DNA of 63,030 nt. Origin: Solobacterium sp. GTDB lineage: Bacteria > Bacillota_I > Bacilli_A > Erysipelotrichales > Erysipelotrichaceae. The notes beneath the pieces were generated by a model. That model ran no database searches. It worked only from the letters and a program-made list of their open reading frames with translations, and had not been told where the DNA came from. The translations under genes were made by a program, and so were the position numbers. The stretch spans positions 1-63,030 of the forward strand of contig JAILLA010000061.1 in assembly GCA_024693325.1 (NCBI GenBank), in the 5' to 3' direction. Position 1 is the stretch's first letter. The number at the start of each line of letters is the position of its first letter. This document shows, piece by piece, positions 52,848 through 60,544 of the stretch.

Positions 52848-53828
52848 ATGGCAGACAAGAAAACAAGCATCATTGCCGTGATGGATATTCTGAGAAAATA
52901 TTCCGATGAAGAACATATTCTGAGCATCCGTGACATTCTGCAGAAACTGGAAACGATATATGGCCTGAAACTGGAACGGAGAACGATCTACAACAATATC
53001 GACATGCTGGAAGATATGGGAATGGAGATATCCAGATACGAACAGAACGGTAAGGGATACTACCTGATGACCAGGCAGTTTGAACCTGCAGAGGTATTGT
53101 ATCTCTGCAATGCGATTCATGCCTCAAACTTCATTCCTTACCGTCAGAGCAAGGATCTGATCAGCAAGCTCCTCGATACACAGAGCAGTTATCAGGCAAA
53201 AGAGTTCAATGATACTGTCTACATGCCCAATCCACGCAAGACCCAGAATCAGGAACTCTTCCTGAATATTGAAATGATCTCCGAGGCGATCAAGGAGAGA
53301 AAAGCGATCAGGTTCGACTATATGAAATACACAGCTGAAAAGAATCTGGTCAAACGCAGGGCGAATCCGTATATCGTAGAACCAAGATATATCGTATATG
53401 CCGATACCAGGGCATATATGATCGCTACAAGCGATCATCATCAAGGATACGGTCATTACAGGATCGAACGCATGAAAAACGTGCAGGTTACGGAACAGAG
53501 TGTACGCAGTCTTCCCAAGACATCCGATCCTTATGAATATGCCCGCAGCAAGCTCTTTATGTATGCAGGACAGAATGTCAGCGCTGTACTGAGATGCGAT
53601 CTTTCGATACTGGATCAGATGATCGATCTGTTCGGACTTGATATCAGCATGTCACCCCAGGATGATGACCATGTCGTCATCCGGATCCAGGCAAACAGGG
53701 AAGGCATCCTGTTCCTGGGACAGCAGTACATGGATGCGATGGAGATCCTCGAACCGCTGGAACTGCGGGAAGAAATGATCAGACGTATGGAAGACAGACT
53801 GAAAGCATATAAGTCCTTGGAGAAGTAA
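52848..53828 (+). CDS. WYL-domain transcriptional regulator
   Basis: 326 residues from the ATG preceded by CAGGTGAAG; the longer frame from 52797 lacks a site. An N-terminal helix-turn-helix (about 10-75; SIRDILQKLETIYGL, ERRTIYNNIDML) is followed by a WYL domain (about 155-235; RKAIRFDYM, NPYIVEPRYIVYADTRAYMIA). It ends with a WYL-C-like domain. WYL domains sense small ligands, including nucleic-acid-like ones. The divergent HIRAN gene and the downstream genes are the likely targets. A TATACT lies just before the start. Confidence 0.85.
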   Translation: MADKKTSIIAVMDILRKYSDEEHILSIRDILQKLETIYGLKLERRTIYNNIDMLEDMGMEISRYEQNGKGYYLMTRQFEPAEVLYLCNAIHASNFIPYRQSKDLISKLLDTQSSYQAKEFNDTVYMPNPRKTQNQELFLNIEMISEAIKERKAIRFDYMKYTAEKNLVKRRANPYIVEPRYIVYADTRAYMIATSDHHQGYGHYRIERMKNVQVTEQSVRSLPKTSDPYEYARSKLFMYAGQNVSAVLRCDLSILDQMIDLFGLDISMSPQDDDHVVIRIQANREGILFLGQQYMDAMEILEPLELREEMIRRMEDRLKAYKSLEK

Positions 53829-53830
53829 TT

Positions 53831-54262
53831 ATGCAGGAAACGATTGTTGAAAAAGACTGTAAGGTCAGCGCAAAAGATTTTTATGACACGCTGCTGATCT
53901 CCTCTGCTCATGAAGCAGAAGAAGCAACCGGATATGAGATAAATGTGAAAGATATCAAAGAAGGCTACCGTTACAGACGTGAAACGCAGAAATACGGACA
54001 GGAATTTGTTACCTACAAGCGTCTGCTTCCCGGAAGGGAATATGCCATCAAAGTATCGCGCGGCACGAAAAATATCCAGATGCGTTTTAAACTGGAAAAA
54101 ACAGGTGAAAATACTTGTCACGTCGTTCTGACACAGACGATCATGACCAATAAAAAGCCGGACTGGTTTTCAACTATGGTCATGAAGAAACGACTGAAAG
54201 ACCGTCTGAATCTGGTCGAAAAAGGTACCGTAGAACGTCTTGCCCAGGAGAGCGGATCCTGA
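53831..54262 (+). CDS. DUF3284-like protein
   Basis: 143 residues, soluble. The pattern CKVSAKDFYDTLLIS, YRRETQKYGQEFVTYKRL, YAIKVSRGTKNIQMRFKLE and WFSTMVMKKRLKDRL recalls DUF3284 (an SRPBCC-like ligand-binding fold). Function unknown. It begins two bases after the WYL gene, so the pair is cotranscribed, and the next gene starts one base after its stop. Confidence 0.65.
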   Translation: MQETIVEKDCKVSAKDFYDTLLISSAHEAEEATGYEINVKDIKEGYRYRRETQKYGQEFVTYKRLLPGREYAIKVSRGTKNIQMRFKLEKTGENTCHVVLTQTIMTNKKPDWFSTMVMKKRLKDRLNLVEKGTVERLAQESGS

Positions 54263-54263
54263 T

Positions 54264-54959
54264 ATGGCATTGTACGCGATCGGTGATCTGCATCTGTCGT
54301 TTGCTTCGGATAAAAGCATGGATGTCTGGGGAGGAAACTGGGTCGGTCATGAACAGAAAGTCATGGATGTCTTTCCTTCTTTGATCGGACCGGATGATAC
54401 GCTTGTGCTTGTCGGCGATCATTCCTGGGGCAGAAACCTGAAGGAATGTGAAGCAGATCTGCAGTTTATCATGGATCTGCCCGGCAGAAAGATCCTGACC
54501 AGAGGCAACCATGATCTGTTCTGGGATTCCAGACACACGTCAAAACTGAACAAGCTATACAAAGGCAGACTGGAATTCCTGCAGGGCGGCTATGCTGTGT
54601 ACGGGACGACCGCACTAGTTGCGACAAAGGGATATGCCGATGAAGGGAACGATCCGCCCGAACGTGTTTTCCAGTTGAAGGACAGGGAACTGATGCGGCT
54701 CCAGGATGGCATCAGAAAAGCAAAAAAAGCGGGATTTGAGGATATCATCGTATTTCTGCACTATCCGCCGACTGATCCCGGACAGGAAAGCAGTTTGTTT
54801 ACAGACTGCCTGGAAAAAGAGAACATACACCGTGTCATCTATGCGCATTGCCACGGAGAAGAACATTTTCATGACAGCCTGATGGGAAATGTACGCGGAA
54901 TTGAATATGACCTGGTATCAGGTGATTACCGGAACTGGGTTCCGCTGAGGGTATTATGA
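54264..54959 (+). CDS. Metallophosphoesterase
   Basis: 231 residues from the ATG; a longer frame from 54240 overlaps the gene before. Calcineurin-like metal motifs are complete: GDLHLS (about 7-12), VGDHSWGRN (about 51), TRGNHDLFWD (about 84), HYPP and AHCHGEEH (about 194-201). It belongs to the small serine/threonine phosphatase-like family of Firmicutes, substrate unknown. Overlaps the next gene by four bases. Confidence 0.85.
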   Translation: MALYAIGDLHLSFASDKSMDVWGGNWVGHEQKVMDVFPSLIGPDDTLVLVGDHSWGRNLKECEADLQFIMDLPGRKILTRGNHDLFWDSRHTSKLNKLYKGRLEFLQGGYAVYGTTALVATKGYADEGNDPPERVFQLKDRELMRLQDGIRKAKKAGFEDIIVFLHYPPTDPGQESSLFTDCLEKENIHRVIYAHCHGEEHFHDSLMGNVRGIEYDLVSGDYRNWVPLRVL

Positions 54960-55399
54960 CCTGGAATATGATCAATACATGCAACCTGATAGCTTCAGTA
55001 GTTGTACTTGCCAGCCTTGCGGCAGTTCATCATCTGAGAAGTGAAGAGATCCCTTCCTACAGCAGAGCTGAGTTGATCCTTCTTGGGCTGTCTTTGATCC
55101 TGATGTTTGTACCGCTGACGATCACCCATCTGGAGTTCGGGTTTGCTTCAGCACATATGTTCGTTTATTGGATGGCAGGGACACTCCTCTGCCTGATCGG
55201 ACTGGATACCGCATGTATCCTGATGATATTGAAAGGAACAGGCAGGGTCACTCTGATGGCTGTGTGCATATTCATCAGTATATTATTTCTGATGAACGGT
55301 GCTCTGCTGAGGCATATATTACTGCTGGCTAGCGGAACAGGTTACTTCATACTGCGCCTGAACACCGTTCTGACAGAGACGGAAGAGGAAGAACTATGA
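54956..55399 (+). CDS. Membrane protein of unknown function
   Basis: 147 residues with about four hydrophobic segments (near 8-25, 40-55, 66-90 and 100-130) and an acidic C-terminus (TETEEEEL). No family is recognised. It lies between the phosphoesterase and the DUF4352 lipoprotein with four-base overlaps on both sides, so it is surely part of the same operon. Confidence 0.6.
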   Translation: MTWNMINTCNLIASVVVLASLAAVHHLRSEEIPSYSRAELILLGLSLILMFVPLTITHLEFGFASAHMFVYWMAGTLLCLIGLDTACILMILKGTGRVTLMAVCIFISILFLMNGALLRHILLLASGTGYFILRLNTVLTETEEEEL

Positions 55400-55965
55400 A
55401 ACTGAACAGAGTTATATATGCGGCATTTCTGCTGCTCTGTACATCAGGGTGTCAGACACAGCCGGATAACGCTGTACAGCCTGTACAGCCGACTGAAACA
55501 CCGGATGCGGCAGTAGAACCGGCTGTTCCGGTCGAAGGGATTGCTGAGGGTGTCATCGGTCAGACGATGCGAACAGCATTCTTCGATTTTCAGGTCAATT
55601 CCGCGAAAATGACGGACACATGTCAAGGGTATGTGCCGCCGGATGGCTATGCCATACTTAACGTGAATATCACAGTGCACAATACCCTGGATCAGGAACT
55701 GAATATGTATGATACAGATTTCCAGATCACATGGGGTGAAGGTGAGGATGAATGGGATATCCCGCTGACTTACGCAGTGAGCACACTGAGCGGTGACGAT
55801 CTTCTGAAAACAGCATATAAATTACATAAAAATGAAAGCATAACAGGTGATATTGTTTATCAGGTACCTGCAGACAGCGATTACTATATATTTTCTTATC
55901 TTGAGCAGTTCAGCGATGATACGGAAGGGGATCTGTTTGCGGTATATTTCGGACTGGAGGAATAA
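55396..55965 (+). CDS. DUF4352-type lipoprotein
   Basis: 189 residues. Signal peptide with lipobox TSGC (Cys19), then a Pro/Thr/Gln linker and an immunoglobulin-like domain in the DUF4352 style: VIGQTMRTAFFDFQVNSA, YVPPDGYAILNVNITVHN, SITGDIVYQVP. Such surface lipoproteins have no agreed function. Overlaps the membrane-protein gene by four bases; the HAD gene follows four bases after its stop. Confidence 0.78.
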   Translation: MKLNRVIYAAFLLLCTSGCQTQPDNAVQPVQPTETPDAAVEPAVPVEGIAEGVIGQTMRTAFFDFQVNSAKMTDTCQGYVPPDGYAILNVNITVHNTLDQELNMYDTDFQITWGEGEDEWDIPLTYAVSTLSGDDLLKTAYKLHKNESITGDIVYQVPADSDYYIFSYLEQFSDDTEGDLFAVYFGLEE

Positions 55966-55969
55966 AAGA

Positions 55970-56578
55970 ATGATCAAGAATATTATTACGGATGCAGGTG
56001 ACGTAACTTTCAATGTGAAAGTGATGGAACTGCTGAAAAAATATAAACCGAATCCATTTGAGATCAAAGCGATCGTAACTGTCATGGCAGGTTCCCAGGA
56101 ATGGGATAAGTACAATAAGGGACTATATAAGGATGTACATGAGTTTGTTGATGTCCTGAAGCAGTTATACCCTAAATACACAAAGATGATGGAAAAGGCG
56201 TTCCTGGATGACTGGAGCAATTATATGAAGCCAGATGTCAAAATGTGGCAGGGACTCACACAGTTGAAAAACCAGGGCTATGACATTTATATGCTGGCTG
56301 ATGTACCTGATGAACTTCATCAGATCATAAAGAAGTATGAAGGATATCAGATCCTGAGCGGAGGTGTATTCTCGCACGAGGAACATATGCGCAAACCTGA
56401 TATCCGGATGTATCAGACACTGCTGGATCGTTATGGTCTGAAAGCAGAAGAATGTGTCATGATCGATAATGACGCTGCATATCTGAAGCCTGCAGAAAAG
56501 CTGGGAATGTATACGATACGTTTCACTAATGCGGATGATACATTGAAAAAACTGCAGGAACTGCTGAAATCAAACTAA
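55970..56578 (+). CDS. HAD-superfamily hydrolase (HAD-IA type)
   Basis: 202 residues from the ATG preceded by GGAGG; a longer frame from 55847 overlaps the lipoprotein. Motif I is TDAGDV (about 7-12), with the first Asp kept. Motif II, normally Ser/Thr, reads LADVP (about 104). Motif III Lys is in RKPDIRMY, motif IV is MIDNDAAYLKPA. The helical cap lies at about 15-85. The Ala in motif II may weaken catalysis. It ends the operon that starts at the WYL regulator. Confidence 0.78.
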   Translation: MIKNIITDAGDVTFNVKVMELLKKYKPNPFEIKAIVTVMAGSQEWDKYNKGLYKDVHEFVDVLKQLYPKYTKMMEKAFLDDWSNYMKPDVKMWQGLTQLKNQGYDIYMLADVPDELHQIIKKYEGYQILSGGVFSHEEHMRKPDIRMYQTLLDRYGLKAEECVMIDNDAAYLKPAEKLGMYTIRFTNADDTLKKLQELLKSN

Positions 56579-56634
56579 TATCAGCTGACAAATATAAGTC
56601 TTGTATAATGCATGACTTTTGGATCAAAAAGAAA

Positions 56635-56680
56635 AAATGGTGTATAACCCGGATCAGTGTTCTGAGGTATACACCATTTT
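56635..56680 (+). terminator. Hairpin terminator, repeat copy A
   Basis: Stem GGTGTATA/TATACACC, flanked by AAAA and TTTT. The right arm and tail (GAGG-TATACACCATTTTCAT) recur at 57358-57376. It ends the HAD operon. Confidence 0.75.
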
Positions 56681-56951
56681 CATTTGGTTCAGAAATAATA
56701 TAATGATCAATTATTTCCGGCACCAAAGAACCATGTGATCCGGTACAGTGGAATTTGAATGAATTGACGTATATTAATCAGAGCACTTCGTTTTGCCGGC
56801 AGTGAGAATCGATCTGACCCTGAACGAATGACGGACGGTCCGTCAATTTTTTGGATGCTGCCGAAAAACTGTGCTTCTTATTTCGGCGGTACCGGAATTG
56901 CGTTTTTATTATGAAATGCTTATGCAATACTGCATTTGGAGGTGGTAATAT
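56681..56951 (+). other. Leader region before the MG284-like gene
   Basis: No gene is visible in the 373 bases between the HAD and MG284-like genes. Beyond hairpin A it holds a terminator at 56829-56852 with no gene before it, a second hairpin GCCGAAA/TTTCGGC (56860-66 and 56881-87), then the ribosome binding site. The arrangement could be a regulated leader or a small RNA with its own terminator. Confidence 0.4.
56829..56852 (+). terminator. Orphan terminator
   Basis: Stem TGACGGA/TCCGTCA with loop CGG, then six Ts. It lies 150 bases after the HAD operon terminator and 100 before the next start. Confidence 0.7.
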
Positions 56952-57314
56952 ATGACACACAATGAATCAATTTCATCCATTGAATTAAAGATGGGACAGC
57001 ATGAAAAATATGCGTATTTTATTGGCAGAAAATACCGCGAAGCCAGGAAAATATTAGCAGAGATCAGAAATCCCGATGAGATGAACAAATACGACATCCG
57101 CCGTGCATATGGTGCATTGCTGATCACCGCGGTGGAACAGAGCCTGCCGATGTGCAGTGAAACAACACAACAGATCATCCGAAAAGGATTTTTGGAGGAG
57201 CATCCGGCTAATTGGTATGAAGCGTATTATTCCAGGTTCAAATATTGGTATTTGAAGAATAAGGCTGTAAGACAATTTGCCCATACCATGGAAAAATTAG
57301 AAAAAAACATATAA
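56952..57314 (+). CDS. Small helical protein, MG284/MPN403- or ArpU-like
   Basis: 120 residues, all helical. The C-terminal part (LLITAVEQSLP, QQIIRKGFLEE, WYEAYYSRFKYWYLKNKAVRQFAH) looks like the sigma region 4-type helix-turn-helix seen in ArpU and in the MG284/MPN403 family of Mollicutes and relatives. The typical SxxYYRLKxKA core is recognisable as SRFKYWYLKNKA. Role unknown, possibly DNA binding. GGAGGTGG precedes the ATG. AT-rich codon use and the repeats around it suggest a different history from the neighbours. Confidence 0.55.
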   Translation: MTHNESISSIELKMGQHEKYAYFIGRKYREARKILAEIRNPDEMNKYDIRRAYGALLITAVEQSLPMCSETTQQIIRKGFLEEHPANWYEAYYSRFKYWYLKNKAVRQFAHTMEKLEKNI

Positions 57315-57329
57315 CAAAAATCATAACAG

Positions 57330-57376
57330 GGTGTATACCCCAGAGCTTCGTGTGCCTGAGGTGTACACCATTTTCA
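57330..57376 (+). terminator. Hairpin terminator, repeat copy B
   Basis: Stem GGTGTATAC/GTGTACACC followed by TTTT, after the MG284-like gene. Similar in sequence and layout to copy A at 56639-56680. Confidence 0.65.
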
Positions 57377-57471
57377 TATAGAGCGGGAAGAAGGTAATTA
57401 TATAAAATGACGAAATTGAGGAACTATGGAAAAGATGTAATGATTTTTGAAAATGCACCTTACGGAAATTG

Positions 57472-57627
57472 ATGATTTATGAGAACCTTACTGCCGGAAA
57501 GCAGTATACCGGAAAAAGGCTGAAATGCCCGGCATGTAAACGAATCACTGAAAAAACTGCACGAACCTGTGAAATAACACTGATATCAATCGAGTTGATG
57601 TACCTGTTAAAAGAAAGTCCTATATAA
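57472..57627 (+). CDS. Possible small CxxC protein or gene remnant
   Basis: 51 codons from ATG to TAA, too short for most gene finders. It contains KQYTGKRLKCPACKRIT, with one CPxC pair like half of a zinc ribbon, and then a hydrophobic end (ISIELMYLL). There is no good ribosome binding site. It could be a remnant of a larger zinc-ribbon protein. The rest of the 343-base gap between 57315 and 57657 shows only hairpin B and the sepF start signals. Confidence 0.25.
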   Translation: MIYENLTAGKQYTGKRLKCPACKRITEKTARTCEITLISIELMYLLKESPI

Positions 57628-57657
57628 TATTCATGTAGGACTTAGGAGGAATCATTT

Positions 57658-57933
57658 ATGGCGAATGAAAATAAAAATGCAAATCTCTCATTATTCGAAC
57701 CTTCTACATTCGAGGAAGGTGTAGCGATCGGCAACCAACTGAAAGCAGGTCATGCTGTTATTGTGAATCTTCACAAACTTCAGCGTGATGATGCGCAGAG
57801 AATGATCGATTTCCTGACCGGTGTTGTTTATTCGCTTGATGGTTTGATTGAAAAAGTCGCGCATCAGGTGATTCTCTGTACTCCGAAGAGCGTACCGGTA
57901 TCCGGCTCGATCACTATGGGTGCTGACGCATAA
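57658..57933 (+). CDS. sepF: Cell-division protein SepF, short form
   Basis: 91 residues. The SepF core is complete: LFEPSTFEEGVAIGNQLKAGHAVIVNL, LQRDDAQRMIDFLTGVVYSLDGLI and the final strand VILCTPKSV; key pieces are AVIVNL, RMIDFLTG and YSLDG. SepF joins FtsZ polymers into rings at the septum. The N-terminal amphipathic helix that attaches Bacillus SepF (about 150 residues) to the membrane is missing, replaced by ten residues MANENKNANL. TAGGAGG precedes the ATG, so the start is firm. It stands outside the usual ylm cluster. Confidence 0.88.
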   Translation: MANENKNANLSLFEPSTFEEGVAIGNQLKAGHAVIVNLHKLQRDDAQRMIDFLTGVVYSLDGLIEKVAHQVILCTPKSVPVSGSITMGADA

Positions 57934-57957
57934 ACCATATCAAGAATCAGAAAAGGG

Positions 57958-57981
57958 CAGACCTGTGTGGTCTGTTTTTTT
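57958..57981 (+). terminator. Terminator of sepF
   Basis: Stem CAGACC/GGTCTG with loop TGTGT and seven Ts. Confidence 0.85.
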
Positions 57982-57991
57982 GCGCACCCAA

Positions 57992-58016
57992 AAGAAAAAC
58001 CGCGCGAGGCGGTTTT
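57992..58016 (-). terminator. Terminator of the CW_7-repeat gene
   Basis: On the minus strand AAAACCGC/GCGGTTTT with loop CTCGC and a T-run, just after the stop codon. Confidence 0.82.
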
Positions 58017-58027
58017 CCAAGATCCGA

Positions 58028-58834
58028 TTATTTCAGAAGTTCGTTAACTTTTGCCTGAACAGCGTTGTAGTCATATCCTGCTTTTTCAAGAGCAGCTTTA
58101 CGGTCAGCACCGTTGCCCCATTTGCCCTGGATGACTTCCTTTGCCAGTTCTTCAACAGTCTTTCCAGCAGGAGCAGTACCGCTCAGAAGTTCATTAACTT
58201 TTGTCTGAACAGCATCATAACTGAATCCTGCTTTTTCAAGAGCAGCTTTACGATCAGCACCGTTGCCCCATTTGCCCTGGATAACTTCTTTTGCCAGTTC
58301 CTCGACAGACTTTGCTGCAGGAGCTGTACCGCTCAGAAGTTCATTGACCTTTGTCTGAACAGCATCATAGCTGAATCCTGCTGCTTCAAGAGCAGTTTTG
58401 CGGTCAGCGCCATTACCCCACTTGCCCTGGATAACTTCTTTTGCAAGTTCTTCAACAGACTTTGTGGGTTTAATGGAACCGGAAGCTTTGACTGTAATAG
58501 TCGGTTTTGCTGCAGGTTTCGGTGCAGCTGCAGGAGCCGGAGCAGCAGCTGTTCCATCAACTGACAGACCGGGTTTTACTGTAACTGCAGGCTTAACAGT
58601 TGCTGCAGGTTTCACTGTGACAGCAGGTTTTACTGTCGCTGCGGGTTTAACAGTTGTTGCAGGTTTAACAGTTGTTGCAGGTTTAACAGTTGTTGTGGAA
58701 GGCTTAACGGTAGTTGTAGCTGCCGGTTTTTTGGCTGTTATAGTTGATGCAGGTTTAGCTGCTGTAGTGGTGTTGGAAGTTGTTTCTTTCTTTTCTTCCT
58801 CTTTTTTCCTGTTCTGGAATAAATTGATGTTCAT
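58028..58834 (-). CDS. Protein with three CW_7 cell-wall-binding repeats, no signal peptide
   Basis: 268 residues. The N-terminus MNINLFQNRKKEEEKK is charged, with no signal peptide or membrane helix. Residues about 20-115 are low-complexity Thr/Val/Lys/Pro/Ala (repeated ATTVKP and ATVKPAVTVKP units). Three 50-residue repeats follow, each with SVEELAKEVIQGKWGNGADR and YDAVQTKVNELL, the CW_7 motif of Cpl-7 lysozyme, which binds peptidoglycan muropeptides. AGGAGG lies five bases before the ATG, so a missed upstream signal is unlikely. No enzyme domain is present. Convergent with sepF. Role unknown. Confidence 0.82.
   Translation of the reverse strand: MNINLFQNRKKEEEKKETTSNTTTAAKPASTITAKKPAATTTVKPSTTTVKPATTVKPATTVKPAATVKPAVTVKPAATVKPAVTVKPGLSVDGTAAAPAPAAAPKPAAKPTITVKASGSIKPTKSVEELAKEVIQGKWGNGADRKTALEAAGFSYDAVQTKVNELLSGTAPAAKSVEELAKEVIQGKWGNGADRKAALEKAGFSYDAVQTKVNELLSGTAPAGKTVEELAKEVIQGKWGNGADRKAALEKAGYDYNAVQAKVNELLK
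58031..58480 (-). repeat. Three tandem 150-base repeats coding for CW_7 units
   Basis: Units begin near 58031, 58181 and 58331, exactly 150 bases apart and highly similar in DNA. They are protein-coding, so they arose by recent in-frame duplication or are kept alike by recombination. Confidence 0.85.
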
Positions 58835-58948
58835 TATTGCCTCCTGTAATTGCTAACTTAAATGTAGCACAGTTTGGTTTCTGTGAATCAATTTTTGATT
58901 AACGTTAAATTTTTTGTACAATAAAAATGGAATAAAACAGGAGGGGTT

Positions 58949-59929
58949 ATGAAAGTTGGCATTGCAGGAAACGGTACGATCATTCCGACATTTATTGAAG
59001 GAGCCAGGGAAGCCGGTATACAGATCGCATGTATATGCGGCAGACCGGCCAGTATTGATAAACTGAATACACTCGCGGAACGTTTTTCGATTCCGAAAGT
59101 CTACACAGACTACGAAGAAATGCTGTCATCGGATATCGATGCGGTTTATGTGGGTGTATCCAACTACATGCACTATGAATACTCAAAAAAGGCACTGATG
59201 CATGGAAAACATGTGATCTGTGAAAAACCATTCACATCCAACTATGCACAGGCAGAAGCGTTGTACAGCATTTGTAAAGAAAATCACCTGTATTTATTCG
59301 AAGCTATTATGAATCAGTACAATCCGTCACTGGAAGAACTGAAGCAGGCAGTTAAGGAGATCGGTGAGATCAGAATTGCCGAGCTGAGCTTCTCACAGTA
59401 CTCCAGACGTTATCAGGCATTCAAAAACGGAGAGATCCTGCCGGTATTCGATCCGCAGAAAGCAGGCGGGGCATTGATGGACATCAACCTCTACAACGTA
59501 TATCTCATGATCGGCATCTTTGGAGAACCTCTTAAGGTGACATATCATGCCAATATCGTAAGAGATATCGATACCTCAGGTGTGCTTGTCATGGAATATC
59601 CCGGTTTCAAAGCATCGCTCATCGGTGCAAAGGACTGCAGCGCACCCATGCGTGTCAGTATACACGGTGATCTGGGATACATTGAATCAGATCAGAGAGC
59701 CAGCGCAGTCAACCGCTTCAAAGTACAGATGAACGACGGCACAAGCAGGGAATACGAAGCAAAAGAAAAACATCAGAACATGTTTTATGAAATGTCAGCA
59801 TTCAAACGCATGTTGGAAACGGATGCCTTTGATGAAATGATGAAACATCTGAATGATTCTCTCACTGTCATGAAGATCATGGATGAAGCAAGGAATCAGA
59901 ACGGTATTCTGACGGATTTTGCGTTATAG
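58949..59929 (+). CDS. Gfo/Idh/MocA-family oxidoreductase
   Basis: 326 residues. The N-terminal Rossmann fold has GIAGNGTIIPTFIEG (about 4-18), a variant of the usual GxGxxA, and IDAVYVGVSNYMHYE; the catalytic Lys is in CEKPFTSN (about 92-99). The C-terminal alpha/beta domain follows (GGALMDINLYN with the conserved Asp/Asn region). These enzymes oxidise or reduce sugars and cyclitols with NAD(P). Substrate not evident. GGAGGGG precedes the ATG; the C39-like gene starts nine bases after its stop. Confidence 0.87.
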   Translation: MKVGIAGNGTIIPTFIEGAREAGIQIACICGRPASIDKLNTLAERFSIPKVYTDYEEMLSSDIDAVYVGVSNYMHYEYSKKALMHGKHVICEKPFTSNYAQAEALYSICKENHLYLFEAIMNQYNPSLEELKQAVKEIGEIRIAELSFSQYSRRYQAFKNGEILPVFDPQKAGGALMDINLYNVYLMIGIFGEPLKVTYHANIVRDIDTSGVLVMEYPGFKASLIGAKDCSAPMRVSIHGDLGYIESDQRASAVNRFKVQMNDGTSREYEAKEKHQNMFYEMSAFKRMLETDAFDEMMKHLNDSLTVMKIMDEARNQNGILTDFAL

Positions 59930-59938
59930 GAGCACTTC

Positions 59939-60544
59939 ATGAAATATCTCAATCAGCTTGATTATGAGACCGTGCCATATCCGACAAATGATAAAGAACC
60001 GGAAAGTCCCCTGGCAGCAGAAGGAAACATTGCCCTGGCAGGCTGCGGTATATGCTCGGCAGCCATGATGCTGGAACAGCTTTTGTTGGGTGAGTACTCC
60101 CTTGAAGAGATCAGAGATCTTGCCGTGTCATGCAAAGCAAATCTGGATCCCGGTACAGACATGAAAGTGCTCGGACCGGAATTGTGCAGCAGATACGGAC
60201 TGGTGCTTCAGATGAGTGACAGTACAGAAGATCTTCTGGAATGTCTGAAGACAGGCGGAAGAGTGATCATAAACGTCGGAGGAGACAGAGAAGGACACAC
60301 AGGTGTATTCTCACACGGAGGCCACTATATACTGGCTGTTGCCTGTCAGGAAAACACTGTAACGGTTCTGGATCCTTCCTGGAAAAAGGATAAATTTGAT
60401 GAACCGGATCGAAAGGGGAAAGTCATCGTACAATATCCATTCTGCATCTGCAGTACGGAAGTTCTGAAAGATGATACGGCAAACCGGACACCCGCATATT
60501 ATTGCTTCAAGAGGAGAACTGATGGAACAGAAACAAAAGCTTGA
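59939..60544 (+). CDS. C39-like (papain-fold) cysteine peptidase homologue
   Basis: 201 residues. LAGCGICSAAMMLEQLL (Cys36 or Cys39 as nucleophile) stands for the GCGPTSxxM motif of C39-like peptidases. SHGGHYILAVACQ (His about 129) and VLDPSW (Asp/Trp) supply the rest of the triad. No signal peptide, transporter or leader-peptide partner, so a bacteriocin role is not supported. It overlaps the next gene by 23 bases and belongs with the Gfo/Idh gene in one operon. The first 20 residues (LNQLDYETVPYP) are typical of the fold's entry. Confidence 0.72.
   Translation: MKYLNQLDYETVPYPTNDKEPESPLAAEGNIALAGCGICSAAMMLEQLLLGEYSLEEIRDLAVSCKANLDPGTDMKVLGPELCSRYGLVLQMSDSTEDLLECLKTGGRVIINVGGDREGHTGVFSHGGHYILAVACQENTVTVLDPSWKKDKFDEPDRKGKVIVQYPFCICSTEVLKDDTANRTPAYYCFKRRTDGTETKA

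Noticed and set aside
58031..58480. Regular 150-base repeats as a CRISPR-like array
   Set aside because: They are in frame, code for CW_7 units and have no variable spacers.
58398..58856. A 152-codon hydrophobic open frame on the plus strand
   Set aside because: It is the reverse reading of the low-complexity VKPA region of the CW_7 gene, with no ribosome binding site.
59939..60544. C39-like protein as a bacteriocin leader peptidase
   Set aside because: No ABC transporter fusion, no leader peptide gene and no immunity gene nearby.
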